NCBI GenBank assembly: GCA_964503125.1
Contig: CAZCZE010000049.1
Coordinates: 186,001-250,000 of the forward strand
Length of the DNA: 64,000 nucleotides
Source of the DNA: FEN-1219 sp964503125
Lineage (GTDB): Bacteria; Pseudomonadota; Gammaproteobacteria; Steroidobacterales; Rariloculaceae
Reading direction: 5' to 3'
A model generated the notes under the pieces. It made no database searches. It was not told the DNA's origin and saw only the letters and a list, made by a program, of their open reading frames with translations. Shown here in pieces: positions 57,391-64,000 of this stretch. Position 1 is the first letter of the stretch; every line of letters begins with the position of its first letter. A program made the position numbers and the translations under genes.

Positions 57391-57987
57391 TCAGTGGCCG
57401 CGGACCAGAGCGCCGACCGAGCTTTGCAGCTCGGCATCGACCGCGCTTTGAATCTCGTGCTCAAGCTCCGCGCCGATCTCGGCCGCAAGCTGCTGCTCGA
57501 TCTCCGCTGCGACGGCCGTGGCGACCTCGGCCGCAACCTCGGTATCGATCGCGGCTGCAACCTCGCCAACCACCTCACCCGCGACCTCGGCATCGATCGC
57601 GCCCGCGACCTGGCCGGCCACGTTAGCCGCGATCGCCTGGCTCACGTCGAGTGCCGCGCCGACCGATTCGGCGACCTCGGCGTCAACCGACGCTTCACCG
57701 CGGGCGCCGACTTGCGCGTCGCCGCGAGCCGAACCACCGCCCTCCACCGAGCCGGCCTCCGTCGAGGCGTTACTGTCGGTGTGGACAGAGGTGGCGACTT
57801 GGCCCCGCGCCTTGGCCCGCGCACCGAGTCCATCGCGAGCCCGCAGCATACCGCGCGACTCGGACTGGATTTGCGAACGGAGTCCCGTTTCGGTTTGCGA
57901 GCTCACGCCGACGACCTCGGTCGCGCTCGCTGCGCCAAACGACATCGCGATCGCGACCGACACTAGCGTTTTCCGTATGGACAGCAT
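57391..57987 (-). CDS. Exported tetrad-repeat protein
   Basis: 198 residues from ATG 57987, with AAGGAGG upstream. The signal peptide ends FGAASA|TEVV. Residues 30-100 are Ser/Gly/Ala-rich. From residue 119 to 195, 20 consecutive four-residue units have Val, Ile or Leu at every fourth position (EVAAEVATAVAAEIEQQL). Glu, Asp, Gln and Ala fill the other places. There are no Cys and few aromatics. The periodicity is the same as in the S8 protease. It is likely an extended helix or assembly subunit in the periplasm or at the surface. Promoter P3 precedes it. Confidence 0.7.
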   Translation of the reverse strand: MLSIRKTLVSVAIAMSFGAASATEVVGVSSQTETGLRSQIQSESRGMLRARDGLGARAKARGQVATSVHTDSNASTEAGSVEGGGSARGDAQVGARGEASVDAEVAESVGAALDVSQAIAANVAGQVAGAIDAEVAGEVVGEVAAAIDTEVAAEVATAVAAEIEQQLAAEIGAELEHEIQSAVDAELQSSVGALVRGH

Positions 57988-58022
57988 GGTAGTAACCTCC
58001 TTGATGGTACTCACGTCCTGAT

Positions 58023-58049
58023 AACGGACGGACACCTGGAGTTATTCCC
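58023..58049 (-). promoter_or_regulatory. ECF promoter P3 (tetrad-repeat protein)
   Basis: Minus strand GGGAATA (58049-58043), 16 bp, CGTTATC (CGTT at 58026-58023). The start site would be about 30 nt before ATG 57987. Confidence 0.72.
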
Positions 58050-58067
58050 ACGTTTTTGGGGTCGGCG

Positions 58068-58092
58068 AAAAAGAAGCGGCGCGCCGACCGCT
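58068..58092 (-). terminator. Rho-independent terminator of the Ala/Gly-rich gene
   Basis: On the minus strand AGCGG-N8-CCGCT (58092-58075) is followed by TTCTTTTT (plus strand AAAAAGAA, 58068-58075). It lies about 37 nt after the stop of the gene at 58129 and just before promoter P3. Confidence 0.5.
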
Positions 58093-58128
58093 CACGCAGC
58101 CGACGCGCCGACCGTTCACCGCTAACCC

Positions 58129-59286
58129 CTAGTTCGACGGGTCCGCCGCGCCCGAGGCTGATCCGGCCGCGCTGCCCGAGGCCGCCGCGCTGCCCGTGGC
58201 TCGTCCGGCTGCACCGCCGACGTTGGTGGCGCCCGCGCCCTGCGCGCTGCCGGCCGCTGCCGCGTTACCCGTGGCCCGTCCGGCCGCGCTGCCGACGTTG
58301 GTGGCGCCCGCGCCCTGCGCGCTGCCGGCCGCTGCCGCGCTGCCCGTGGCTCGTCCGGCTGCACCGCCGACGTTGGTGGCGCCCGCGCCCTGCGCGCTGC
58401 CGGCCGCATTGCCGCCCGCGACCAGGAGCATCTGCGAGCCGCGGCGGAGCTCTATGCTGTCGGTCTGCGAGGTCAGCACCGAGCCTTGCGCACTGCCTGC
58501 GCCCGCCGACACGAGGTCGACACCGCGCATCCCGAACGCTCCGCGGCTACCGGACATGAGCCGACCGGCGCCGTTGAGCCCGCCGACCGCACCCGCCGAA
58601 GCGCCGGCTGCGCCGCCCAGCGTGCCGCCGACGTTGCCGCCGATGGATCCCGCCGTGCCGAGCGCGCCTCCAGCGGTGCCGGCTACGCCGCCGCCCACGC
58701 CCCCTAACAAACCGCCGCCCGCAGCACGCCCTGAACCGGCTGCACCGGCGGCGCCACCAGCACGACTATCGATGCCGCGTGTGCCGCTCGAGGCCGCAGC
58801 TTCGGCCGCCGCAACCGCCTGGATCGTGGCGTGCATGGGCACCTCGCTGCCGTCCCTTCGCACGGCCTTTTCGAACACGATGCCGAGCCTGGAGTCGCCG
58901 CCGCTTTCCGCGCGCCGATCGCGCGGCTTCGCTTCGGTGACGTGGCCGACGAGCGTCGTCCCGCGAGGGAACACGACCTCACCATCCGACTCGAAGTCCT
59001 TCGCGAGCGTGGCCGTGACTTCGTCACCGGGCTTGGCGTTACGCGTGTCGACCGACCGCGCCAGCGTGGCGTTCATTTCCGAGCCCTGCGCGGCGTCTGC
59101 AGACGCACGGTCTGACGTCGCTGCCGCCGAGGCGGCGCTGTCGTGCGATGCGGCTGCGCCGCTTCGATCCGCTGACACCGACGTGCTCGACCGAGTCGAT
59201 GCATTGCCTTGAACGCTCGAATTCTGAGCGAGCGCCACCCCGCTGGACACGAGCGCGGCGCAGAAGACCAACCTAGAAATGTTCAT
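58129..59286 (-). CDS. Ala/Gly-rich exported protein with C-terminal tandem repeats
   Basis: 385 residues. The signal peptide ends VALAQ. A Ser/Ala-rich linker precedes a small beta domain (about residues 70-165: 'ATLARSVDTRNAKPGDEVTATLAKDFESDGEVVFPRGTTLVGHVTEAKPRD'), similar to a domain in many exported proteins of Acidobacteria. The rest is Gly/Ala-rich, with glycine-zipper-like GGVGGGVAGTAGGALG, and ends in three 25-residue repeats. Cys is absent from the mature part. Promoter P4 of the ECF type lies about 135 bp upstream, so it likely belongs to the same regulon as the protease. Confidence 0.7.
   Translation of the reverse strand: MNISRLVFCAALVSSGVALAQNSSVQGNASTRSSTSVSADRSGAAASHDSAASAAATSDRASADAAQGSEMNATLARSVDTRNAKPGDEVTATLAKDFESDGEVVFPRGTTLVGHVTEAKPRDRRAESGGDSRLGIVFEKAVRRDGSEVPMHATIQAVAAAEAAASSGTRGIDSRAGGAAGAAGSGRAAGGGLLGGVGGGVAGTAGGALGTAGSIGGNVGGTLGGAAGASAGAVGGLNGAGRLMSGSRGAFGMRGVDLVSAGAGSAQGSVLTSQTDSIELRRGSQMLLVAGGNAAGSAQGAGATNVGGAAGRATGSAAAAGSAQGAGATNVGSAAGRATGNAAAAGSAQGAGATNVGGAAGRATGSAAASGSAAGSASGAADPSN
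58196..58412 (-). repeat. 75-bp tandem repeat, three copies
   Basis: Three units begin at 58196, 58271 and 58346, with the last one ending early. Each encodes about 25 residues containing GSAQGAGATNVG and AAGRATG. Units differ at a few third positions and two residues, so they are not freshly duplicated. The repeat is in frame and can change length without breaking the gene. Confidence 0.85.
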
Positions 59287-59422
59287 GGGTAAACTCCTCT
59301 TCGACCTCGGTAACGTCGCCCCAACCGCCGCGATAATCGCGACACCTGTAGCGACCCTCTAGGACGTGTGTCACGTTTCGACCCACGGCACAGCCTGTCA
59401 TTCCTTGGCTCGTGCACTACTA

Positions 59423-59450
59423 CAACGAGCGGCGTCGGGCTTTTATTCCA
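59423..59450 (-). promoter_or_regulatory. ECF promoter P4 (Ala/Gly-rich protein)
   Basis: Minus strand TGGAATA (59450-59444), 16 bp, CGTTG (59427-59423). It matches P1-P3 at GGAATA, spacing and CGTTG. The transcript would have a leader of about 130 nt to ATG 59286. Confidence 0.6.
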
Positions 59451-59574
59451 TCCGTCGCGGAAGCCCCACCGCGGGCGTCCCCGATGCTAACGAAGCAGGG
59501 GCGACTTGCGTACCTGTTGCCATATTGCGACCGGGTCGTTGCGCGAGTGCGCGCCCGGGTATAGTCCAATCGGA

Positions 59575-59837
59575 CTAGATGGGCTCGGCCCAGAGATCGT
59601 ACTCGTCGGCGGCCGTGACGCGAGCCGTGATCAGGGAGCCCGGGCGGAGCTTGTGCGCACCCTTGCCGGCGGGGAGATAGACGCGGCCGTCGATCTCGGG
59701 CGCGTCGGCCATCGAGCGGCCGACGGCTTGCGCCCCGTCGAGCTCGTCGACGAGCACGTGAATGTCTTTGCCGATGCGTGTTTGTAGCCGGCGCGCGCTG
59801 ATCGCTTGCTGCGCGGCCATGAAGCGGTGCCAGCGTT
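59575..59837 (-). pseudogene. rimO: rimO 3' fragment
   Basis: About 87 codons of the C-terminus of ribosomal protein S12 methylthiotransferase: 'RWHRFMAAQQAISARRLQTRIGK' (end of the radical-SAM part) and the TRAM domain 'ADAPEIDGRVYLPAGKGAHKLRPGSLITARVTAADEYDLWAEPI' to the stop. The Fe-S cysteines and most of the usual 440 residues are missing. The break coincides exactly with the edge of repeat copy 3, so the element either cut the gene or carried the fragment here. Confidence 0.8.
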
Positions 59838-60059
59838 GCGGATAGGTATTTTGAACCGCCCTCCTGCGCTGGCGGCTGTGGCGCGTAACGCAGATTGTGT
59901 GAAAGCCGCCGCCTGATCGCGACGCGCGCATCGGCCTCACACGCCGCTCGCAGCGACTTTTCAGCCCGTTGGCGCTGCCGAAAGGCGCCTCCGGCCGCAC
60001 CGCGCGCAGCACCGCCCGCTGCTCGCGCGAGAAACACGAGCCCCTCGACGAGCCGAATC
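59838..60059. repeat. Dispersed repeat, copy 3
   Basis: Runs from GCGGATAGGTATTTTGAACC to GAGCCGAATC, nearly identical to copy 2, but followed by unrelated sequence instead of transposase. It separates the rimO fragment from the ADOP permease gene. Confidence 0.82.
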
Positions 60060-60102
60060 GCGTTACCGTAACCTTTTTCGTCGTCGCACGCTCGGAGGGG
60101 AG

Positions 60103-62616
60103 ATGGGCCAACTCAAAGCAGCGTTACGCCAGCTCGTCCTGCGCCCCGCGCTCTCGGCGACCGTCATCGCGATGCTCGCTCTCGGTGTCGGCGCTACGAC
60201 GGCGGTCTATTCGCTGATCCATCGACTCGTCCTGGAGACGGTAGCCGTTCCCGAAGCCGACGAGCTCGTGAGCTTTCGCTCGCCGGGCCAGAAATTCGGC
60301 ACCACGCGCGGCGACATCGCCGTCGGCGGCGACTCGCAACGGCTGTTCAGCTATCCGATGTACCGTGACCTCGTCGCCCAGCAGAGCTCGTTTACCGACA
60401 TCGCCGCGCACTACCTTTTCCTCGCGAGCATGGAAGCCGGCGAGGACACGACGCGGCTCGTGAACGCGGTGCTCGTGTCCGGCAACTACTTCAACGTGGC
60501 CAACGTCCGGCCCGCGCTCGGGCGCTTGATCTACGCCGAAGACGCGCTGTATCTCGACGAGTCGCCCGTCGCCGTGTTGAGCTATTCGTTCTGGCAGAGC
60601 CGCTTCGGCGGCGACCCGGCCGTCATCGGCGATACGCTCATGGTCAACAGCCGGGCGCTCACGATCATCGGCGTCGCGCCCGAGGGATTCACGGGCACGA
60701 TGCGCGATCGGGCACCGCTCGTGTACGTGCCGCTGACGCTGCGCTGGCTCATGCAGCCCGAGGAGCCGCGCAACGCCGAGAATCGGCAAGCGTACTGGCT
60801 GACCCTGTTCGGGCGCTTGAAGCCCGGCGTGTCGCGCGAGCAGGCCGAGGTCGAGCTCAACGGGCTATACCGCGGCATCCTGCGCGGCGAGGCGCCGCTC
60901 TTGACCGGCGTCACGGCCGAGCAGACGGCGCTCTATGTCGAGGGTGGCGTCGAGCTCGACCCCGGCGAGCGCGGGCAGATCTACACGCAAGTGCGAGCGA
61001 CCGATGGGTTGACGCTCGCGCTCGGCGCGACGGTTTTTGTTCTGCTGATCGCCTGCGTGAACATTGCGAACCTGCTGCTCGCGCGCGGCGCTTCGCGCGC
61101 GGGCGAGATGGCGATTCGCGCGGCGATCGGCGCGAGCCGCGCGCGCCTCGTCGCGCACCTGCTCACGGAGTCGACCGTGCTTGCCGTGATCGGTGGCCTG
61201 CTGAGCCTCCCCGTCGCGATCGCGACGCTGTGGTTGATCGTAGCGATGGCGGGCGGAGGGCTGCCGAGCCAAGCCAGCCTTGTCCTGCGCCCAGAGGTGT
61301 TGCTGTTCGCGGGTGCCGTCATTCTCGGCACGGTCGTGCTGTTCGGTCTCGTCCCGGCGCTCTCCGCGGGGCGCACCGGTACGGCGGTCGTCATCAAAGC
61401 GCAATCGGCGCAATCGCCCGGAGGCCGCGGCCTCGTGCGCTTCCGCAGCGCGCTCGTCGTGGTGCAGATCTCGTTGTCGCTCGTGCTGCTCGTGCTCGCG
61501 GGGCTATTCACGAAAAGCCTCGTCAACGTTTCGCGCATCGACTACGGAGTGGACGTCGATTCGCTGGTCACGTTCAGCGTGACGCCGCTGCTCGGCGGCT
61601 ACACGGGCGAGCGGCTCGATACCCTCTACGACCGCGTCCGCGAGGAGATGGCTGCGCAGCCCGGTGTCGAGTCCGTCGGCTCGGTCGCATTTCCGTTGTT
61701 CTACGGCATCAATCTCAACACGGGCGTCACGATCCTCGGTGCCGACGGCCAGGTCGAGGACAGCTCCGTGCAGGCGCAGCCTGCGATCAGCCCCGGCTTC
61801 TTTGCGACGACGGGTGTCCCGCTGGTGGCGGGCCGCGAGTTCACGACCGCCGACAGCACGGCGGACTTAAGCACCGTCATCGTCAACGAGAGCTTCGTGC
61901 GCAAGTTCGGCTTGGGAGGCAACGCCGTAGGAACGACGCTGCGGCTCGACGGGCGCTACCTGCCGCACAATACCGTGGAGATCGTGGGTGTCGTCGCCGA
62001 TGCCAAGTACAGCCACATCAGGAACGACGTCACGCCCCAGGTGTTCACGCCGCGGTCGCCCGGTGACACGCAATTCGTGGCGTTGTTCTACTACGTGCGC
62101 TCGTCGCTCGACGGCTGGGCGCTCGCGCGCACGATCCCCGAGATCATGAAGCGCATCGATCCCAACCTTCCGCCCAGCAACCTCACGACCGTGCGCAATC
62201 TGGTCGAGGGCAACACTCGGTTCGACCGCCTGATGTCGATGCTGTCGGCGACGTTCGCGGGGCTCGCCACCGTGCTCGCGGCGATCGGTCTCTATGCGGT
62301 GCTCGCGTTCAACGTCGCGCAACGCAAGCGCGAGCTCGGCCTGCGGCTCGCGCTCGGCGCCGAGCCCAGACGCTTGCGCTCGCTCGTGCTCGTGCACGTG
62401 GCGCGACTCGCCGCGATCGGGGGCGTCGTCGGTCTCCTCGGCGCGCTCGCGCTCGGCAAGGTCGCGCAAAGCCAGCTCTTCGGGTTGTCGGGTTACGACC
62501 CCGTCGTGCTCGTATCGGCCGTCGGCGCGCTCGCCCTCGTCGTGCTCGTCGCGAGCTGGGTGCCCGCGCGGCGCGCCTCGAACGTTGCGCCGATGGAGGC
62601 GCTGCGCTATGAGTAG
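60103..62616 (+). CDS. ABC transporter permease, ADOP/MacB-FtsX type
   Basis: 837 residues, ATG 60103 with GGAGGGGAG directly upstream. Eight membrane helices in two blocks, each with a MacB-PCD periplasmic domain and an FtsX domain. Block 1 has 'SATVIAMLALGVGATTAVYSLIHRLVL' and 'NIANLLLARGASRAGEMAIRAAIGASRARL'. Block 2 has 'KRELGLRLALGAEPRRLRSLVLVHVARLAAIGGVVGLLGALALG'. The duplicated layout is that of acidobacterial duplicated orphan permeases. No ATPase gene is adjacent. It may work in lipoprotein or small-molecule export, but the substrate is unknown. Confidence 0.88.
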   Translation: MGQLKAALRQLVLRPALSATVIAMLALGVGATTAVYSLIHRLVLETVAVPEADELVSFRSPGQKFGTTRGDIAVGGDSQRLFSYPMYRDLVAQQSSFTDIAAHYLFLASMEAGEDTTRLVNAVLVSGNYFNVANVRPALGRLIYAEDALYLDESPVAVLSYSFWQSRFGGDPAVIGDTLMVNSRALTIIGVAPEGFTGTMRDRAPLVYVPLTLRWLMQPEEPRNAENRQAYWLTLFGRLKPGVSREQAEVELNGLYRGILRGEAPLLTGVTAEQTALYVEGGVELDPGERGQIYTQVRATDGLTLALGATVFVLLIACVNIANLLLARGASRAGEMAIRAAIGASRARLVAHLLTESTVLAVIGGLLSLPVAIATLWLIVAMAGGGLPSQASLVLRPEVLLFAGAVILGTVVLFGLVPALSAGRTGTAVVIKAQSAQSPGGRGLVRFRSALVVVQISLSLVLLVLAGLFTKSLVNVSRIDYGVDVDSLVTFSVTPLLGGYTGERLDTLYDRVREEMAAQPGVESVGSVAFPLFYGINLNTGVTILGADGQVEDSSVQAQPAISPGFFATTGVPLVAGREFTTADSTADLSTVIVNESFVRKFGLGGNAVGTTLRLDGRYLPHNTVEIVGVVADAKYSHIRNDVTPQVFTPRSPGDTQFVALFYYVRSSLDGWALARTIPEIMKRIDPNLPPSNLTTVRNLVEGNTRFDRLMSMLSATFAGLATVLAAIGLYAVLAFNVAQRKRELGLRLALGAEPRRLRSLVLVHVARLAAIGGVVGLLGALALGKVAQSQLFGLSGYDPVVLVSAVGALALVVLVASWVPARRASNVAPMEALRYE

Positions 62617-62629
62617 CGCTAGTATGGGC

Positions 62630-62822
62630 CTCATGCGAACCACTGCGTGCGTACGACAAGCGAACGGGGCAAGAGCTCGCGGCGCTGCGGTTGCCCGCTC
62701 CGCAGAGCGGGTCGCCGATGACCTACATGCTCGACGGTCGTCAGTATCTCGTGATCGCCGTGAGCGCCAACGCGGATAGGTATTTTGAACCGCCCTTCTG
62801 CGCTGGCGGCTGTGGCGCGTAA
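62630..62822 (+). pseudogene. PQQ-dependent dehydrogenase 3' fragment fused to repeat
   Basis: In frame, 'EPLRAYDKRTGQELAALRLP' and 'GSPMTYMLDGRQYLVIAV' are the last propeller blade of a quinoprotein dehydrogenase. At 62772 the frame enters repeat copy 4 and continues 'ADRYFEPPFCAGGCGA' to a stop at 62820-62822. No start or upstream blades exist; the ADOP gene ends at 62616. It is a second 3' gene fragment ending at the repeat edge. Confidence 0.7.
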
Positions 62823-62873
62823 CGGCCATTGTGGCAAAGCCGCCTGCTGATCGCGACGGCGACCCGGCCTCCG
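62772..62873. repeat. Dispersed repeat, copy 4 (short)
   Basis: Starts at the common edge GCGGATAGGTATTTTGAACC but keeps only about 100 bp. After GCGCGTAACG it follows copy 1 (GGCCATTGTG.CAAAG) rather than copies 2 and 3. The right end is lost. Confidence 0.72.
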
Positions 62874-63012
62874 TTGGCCAATGCGTCGACGGGCATCGGA
62901 AGTAGTTGCGCTCCTGGTCGTCGACGGCGCCCGCCACGCGAGAGCCGTGAGGCGATTTCTCGCCCGCTCCGGGTTATCGTTGTAGCGCTCGAAGAACGAC
63001 GAGTGGGGGAAC

Positions 63013-64000
63013 ATGACGAACGGACACCGCCGCCGCGGGCTGCTGCTCTCGGCGCTAGCCATGGCCGCGTGCAACCGGGCGGATGAGCCGGTTGCAACAC
63101 CGACGGCCGCCTCGGCTCCGGATTTCTCGCGCCTCGTCACCGACGAGCGCCTGCAAAACGCGGCGAACGAGCCCGACAACTGGCTCACGCACGGTCGCAC
63201 CTATCTCGAGCAGCGCCATTCGCCGCTCACGCAGATCGACAAAGAGACGCTGAACCGGCTCGCGCCCGCTTGGGTTCACGAGTTCGACACGTATCGCGGG
63301 CAGGAAGCCACGCCGCTCGTCGCCGACGGCGTGCTCTACACGACGACCGCGTGGAGCAAGGCCTATGCGCTCAACGCGGCGACGGGCGAGCTCATCTGGA
63401 GCTTCGACCCCAAGGTGCCCGGCGCGGCCGGAGCGAAGGCCTGCTGCGACGTCAACTCGCGCGGCCCCGCGCTCTACGAGGACAAGCTCGTCATCGCGAC
63501 GCTCGACGGCCGGCTCATCGCACTCGATCGCGCAACGGGCAGGCAGCTCTGGAGCACGATGACGGTCGATCCCACCAAGATGTACACGATCACGGGCGCG
63601 CCGCGTGCCGTGAAGAACAAGATCATCATCGGCAACGCCGGCGCCGAGTTCGGTGTGCGCGGCTACGTCAGCGCCTACGACGCCGACACCGGCGAGCTTG
63701 AGTGGCGCTTCTACGTCGTGCCCGGCGATCCGGCCGCCGGTCCCGACGGTGCGGCCTCGGACAAGGCGCTTGCCGAGATCGCGCTGCCGACGTGGTTCGG
63801 CCGCTGGTACGAGATGGGCGGCGGCGGCACGCCGTGGGACGCGATCGTCTATGACGTCGAGCTCGACCAGCTCTACGTCGGCACCGGCAACGGCAGCCCG
63901 TGGAACCGGCAGTACCGCTCCGACGGCCGCGGCGACAACTTGTTTCTAGCGAGTGTGCTCGCGCTCGACCCGGACACGGGCGAATACCTCTGGCACTACC
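63013..64000 (+). CDS. PQQ-dependent alcohol dehydrogenase (partial)
   Basis: The first 329 residues before the window ends. A lipoprotein signal (LLSALAMAAC, Cys 20) precedes a quinoprotein propeller: 'NWLTHGRTYLEQRHSPLTQID', 'WVHEFDTYRGQEATPLVADGVLYTTTAWSKAYALNAATGELIWSFDP', 'AYDADTGELEWRF' and 'WFGRWYEMGGGGTPWDAIVYDVELDQLYVGTGNGSPWNRQ'. The vicinal pair C144-C145 (KACCDVNSRG) forms the disulfide of methanol/ethanol-type enzymes. It oxidises alcohols in the periplasm with PQQ. Whether a C-terminal cytochrome domain follows is outside the window. Confidence 0.9.
   Translation, partial: MTNGHRRRGLLLSALAMAACNRADEPVATPTAASAPDFSRLVTDERLQNAANEPDNWLTHGRTYLEQRHSPLTQIDKETLNRLAPAWVHEFDTYRGQEATPLVADGVLYTTTAWSKAYALNAATGELIWSFDPKVPGAAGAKACCDVNSRGPALYEDKLVIATLDGRLIALDRATGRQLWSTMTVDPTKMYTITGAPRAVKNKIIIGNAGAEFGVRGYVSAYDADTGELEWRFYVVPGDPAAGPDGAASDKALAEIALPTWFGRWYEMGGGGTPWDAIVYDVELDQLYVGTGNGSPWNRQYRSDGRGDNLFLASVLALDPDTGEYLWHY

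Noticed and set aside
59400..59560. Plus-strand 'HYYNERRR' phrase resembling the C-terminus of an IS3-type transposase.
   Set aside because: The phrase is short, the rest of the frame has no similarity, and the same bases form the -10 and spacer of ECF promoter P4, a better explanation.
51569..62873. The four dispersed repeats as a CRISPR array or REP elements.
   Set aside because: They are far apart, 100-220 bp long and lack regular spacers or small palindromic units.

Overview
The window is 64 kb of GC-rich, densely coded bacterial chromosome with no rRNA or tRNA gene and no CRISPR array. Gene content points to a Gram-negative proteobacterium, most likely an uncultured gammaproteobacterium: RND efflux, a TpsB-type outer-membrane transporter, a GlyGly-CTERM protein, DUF3014 and DUF6502 proteins, a RimO remnant and many outer-membrane barrels and lipoproteins. 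An ADOP-type permease and several secreted proteins with a 'DGxPDxSGxW' N-terminus also occur in Acidobacteria, so the placement is an inference. Several genes have a -10-like hexamer 5-7 nt before the start codon, which suggests frequent leaderless transcripts.

Layout. 1-7.9 kb: a dienelactone hydrolase cut by the window edge, a DUF6502/DUF5666 pair divergent from a GlyGly-CTERM beta-helix protein across a palindrome, a DUF6152 + 'PDLSGTW' cassette, a cyclophilin and methylmalonate-semialdehyde dehydrogenase. 7.9-13.5 kb: an RND pump and its adaptor, and a fumarylacetoacetase-family enzyme. 13.5-19.3 kb: a signalling/secretion block of a FecR-domain protein and a CHASE2-PAS-GGDEF-EAL protein, divergent from an orphan TpsB transporter. 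19.4-31.4 kb: small metabolic enzymes, a GbsR/MarR regulator with its DUF4166-TIGR01777 operon (two matching operators), a double GFA protein, a second DUF6152 cassette, a GMC oxidoreductase, a PNPOx/DUF3014 pair and an FKBP lipoprotein. 31.5-42.6 kb: a beta-propeller lipoprotein, a DUF5916 barrel, FAD and SDR oxidoreductases, an IlvD/Edd dehydratase and a third secreted 'PDLSGTW'-like gene. 42.6-51.6 kb: a NitT/TauT-type ABC transporter, a structured 122-bp element, a zincin, an ATP-grasp ligase, a DUF1080 protein and a DUF485-ActP acetate symporter.

51.6-63 kb is accessory DNA. Four copies of a dispersed repeat share one exact edge (GCGGATAGG...). Two copies lie just behind the 3' end of a decayed IS91-like transposase. 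Two others abut 3' fragments of rimO and of a PQQ dehydrogenase. This is what relics of a rolling-circle IS91-type element would look like.

Between these relics (53.3-59.4 kb) lies the most interesting locus. An ECF sigma/anti-sigma operon, a secreted S8 (subtilisin) protease, a small exported repeat protein followed by an outer-membrane barrel, and an Ala/Gly-rich exported protein are each preceded by the same promoter, GGAATA-N16-CGTT. The protease and the small exported protein both carry an unusually strict four-residue repeat, with an aliphatic residue at every fourth position for 25 and 20 consecutive units. The anti-sigma tail ends with three units of the same kind. I read this as a self-contained, sigma-controlled envelope system that I cannot match to a described one. 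The window ends inside a PQQ-dependent alcohol dehydrogenase.
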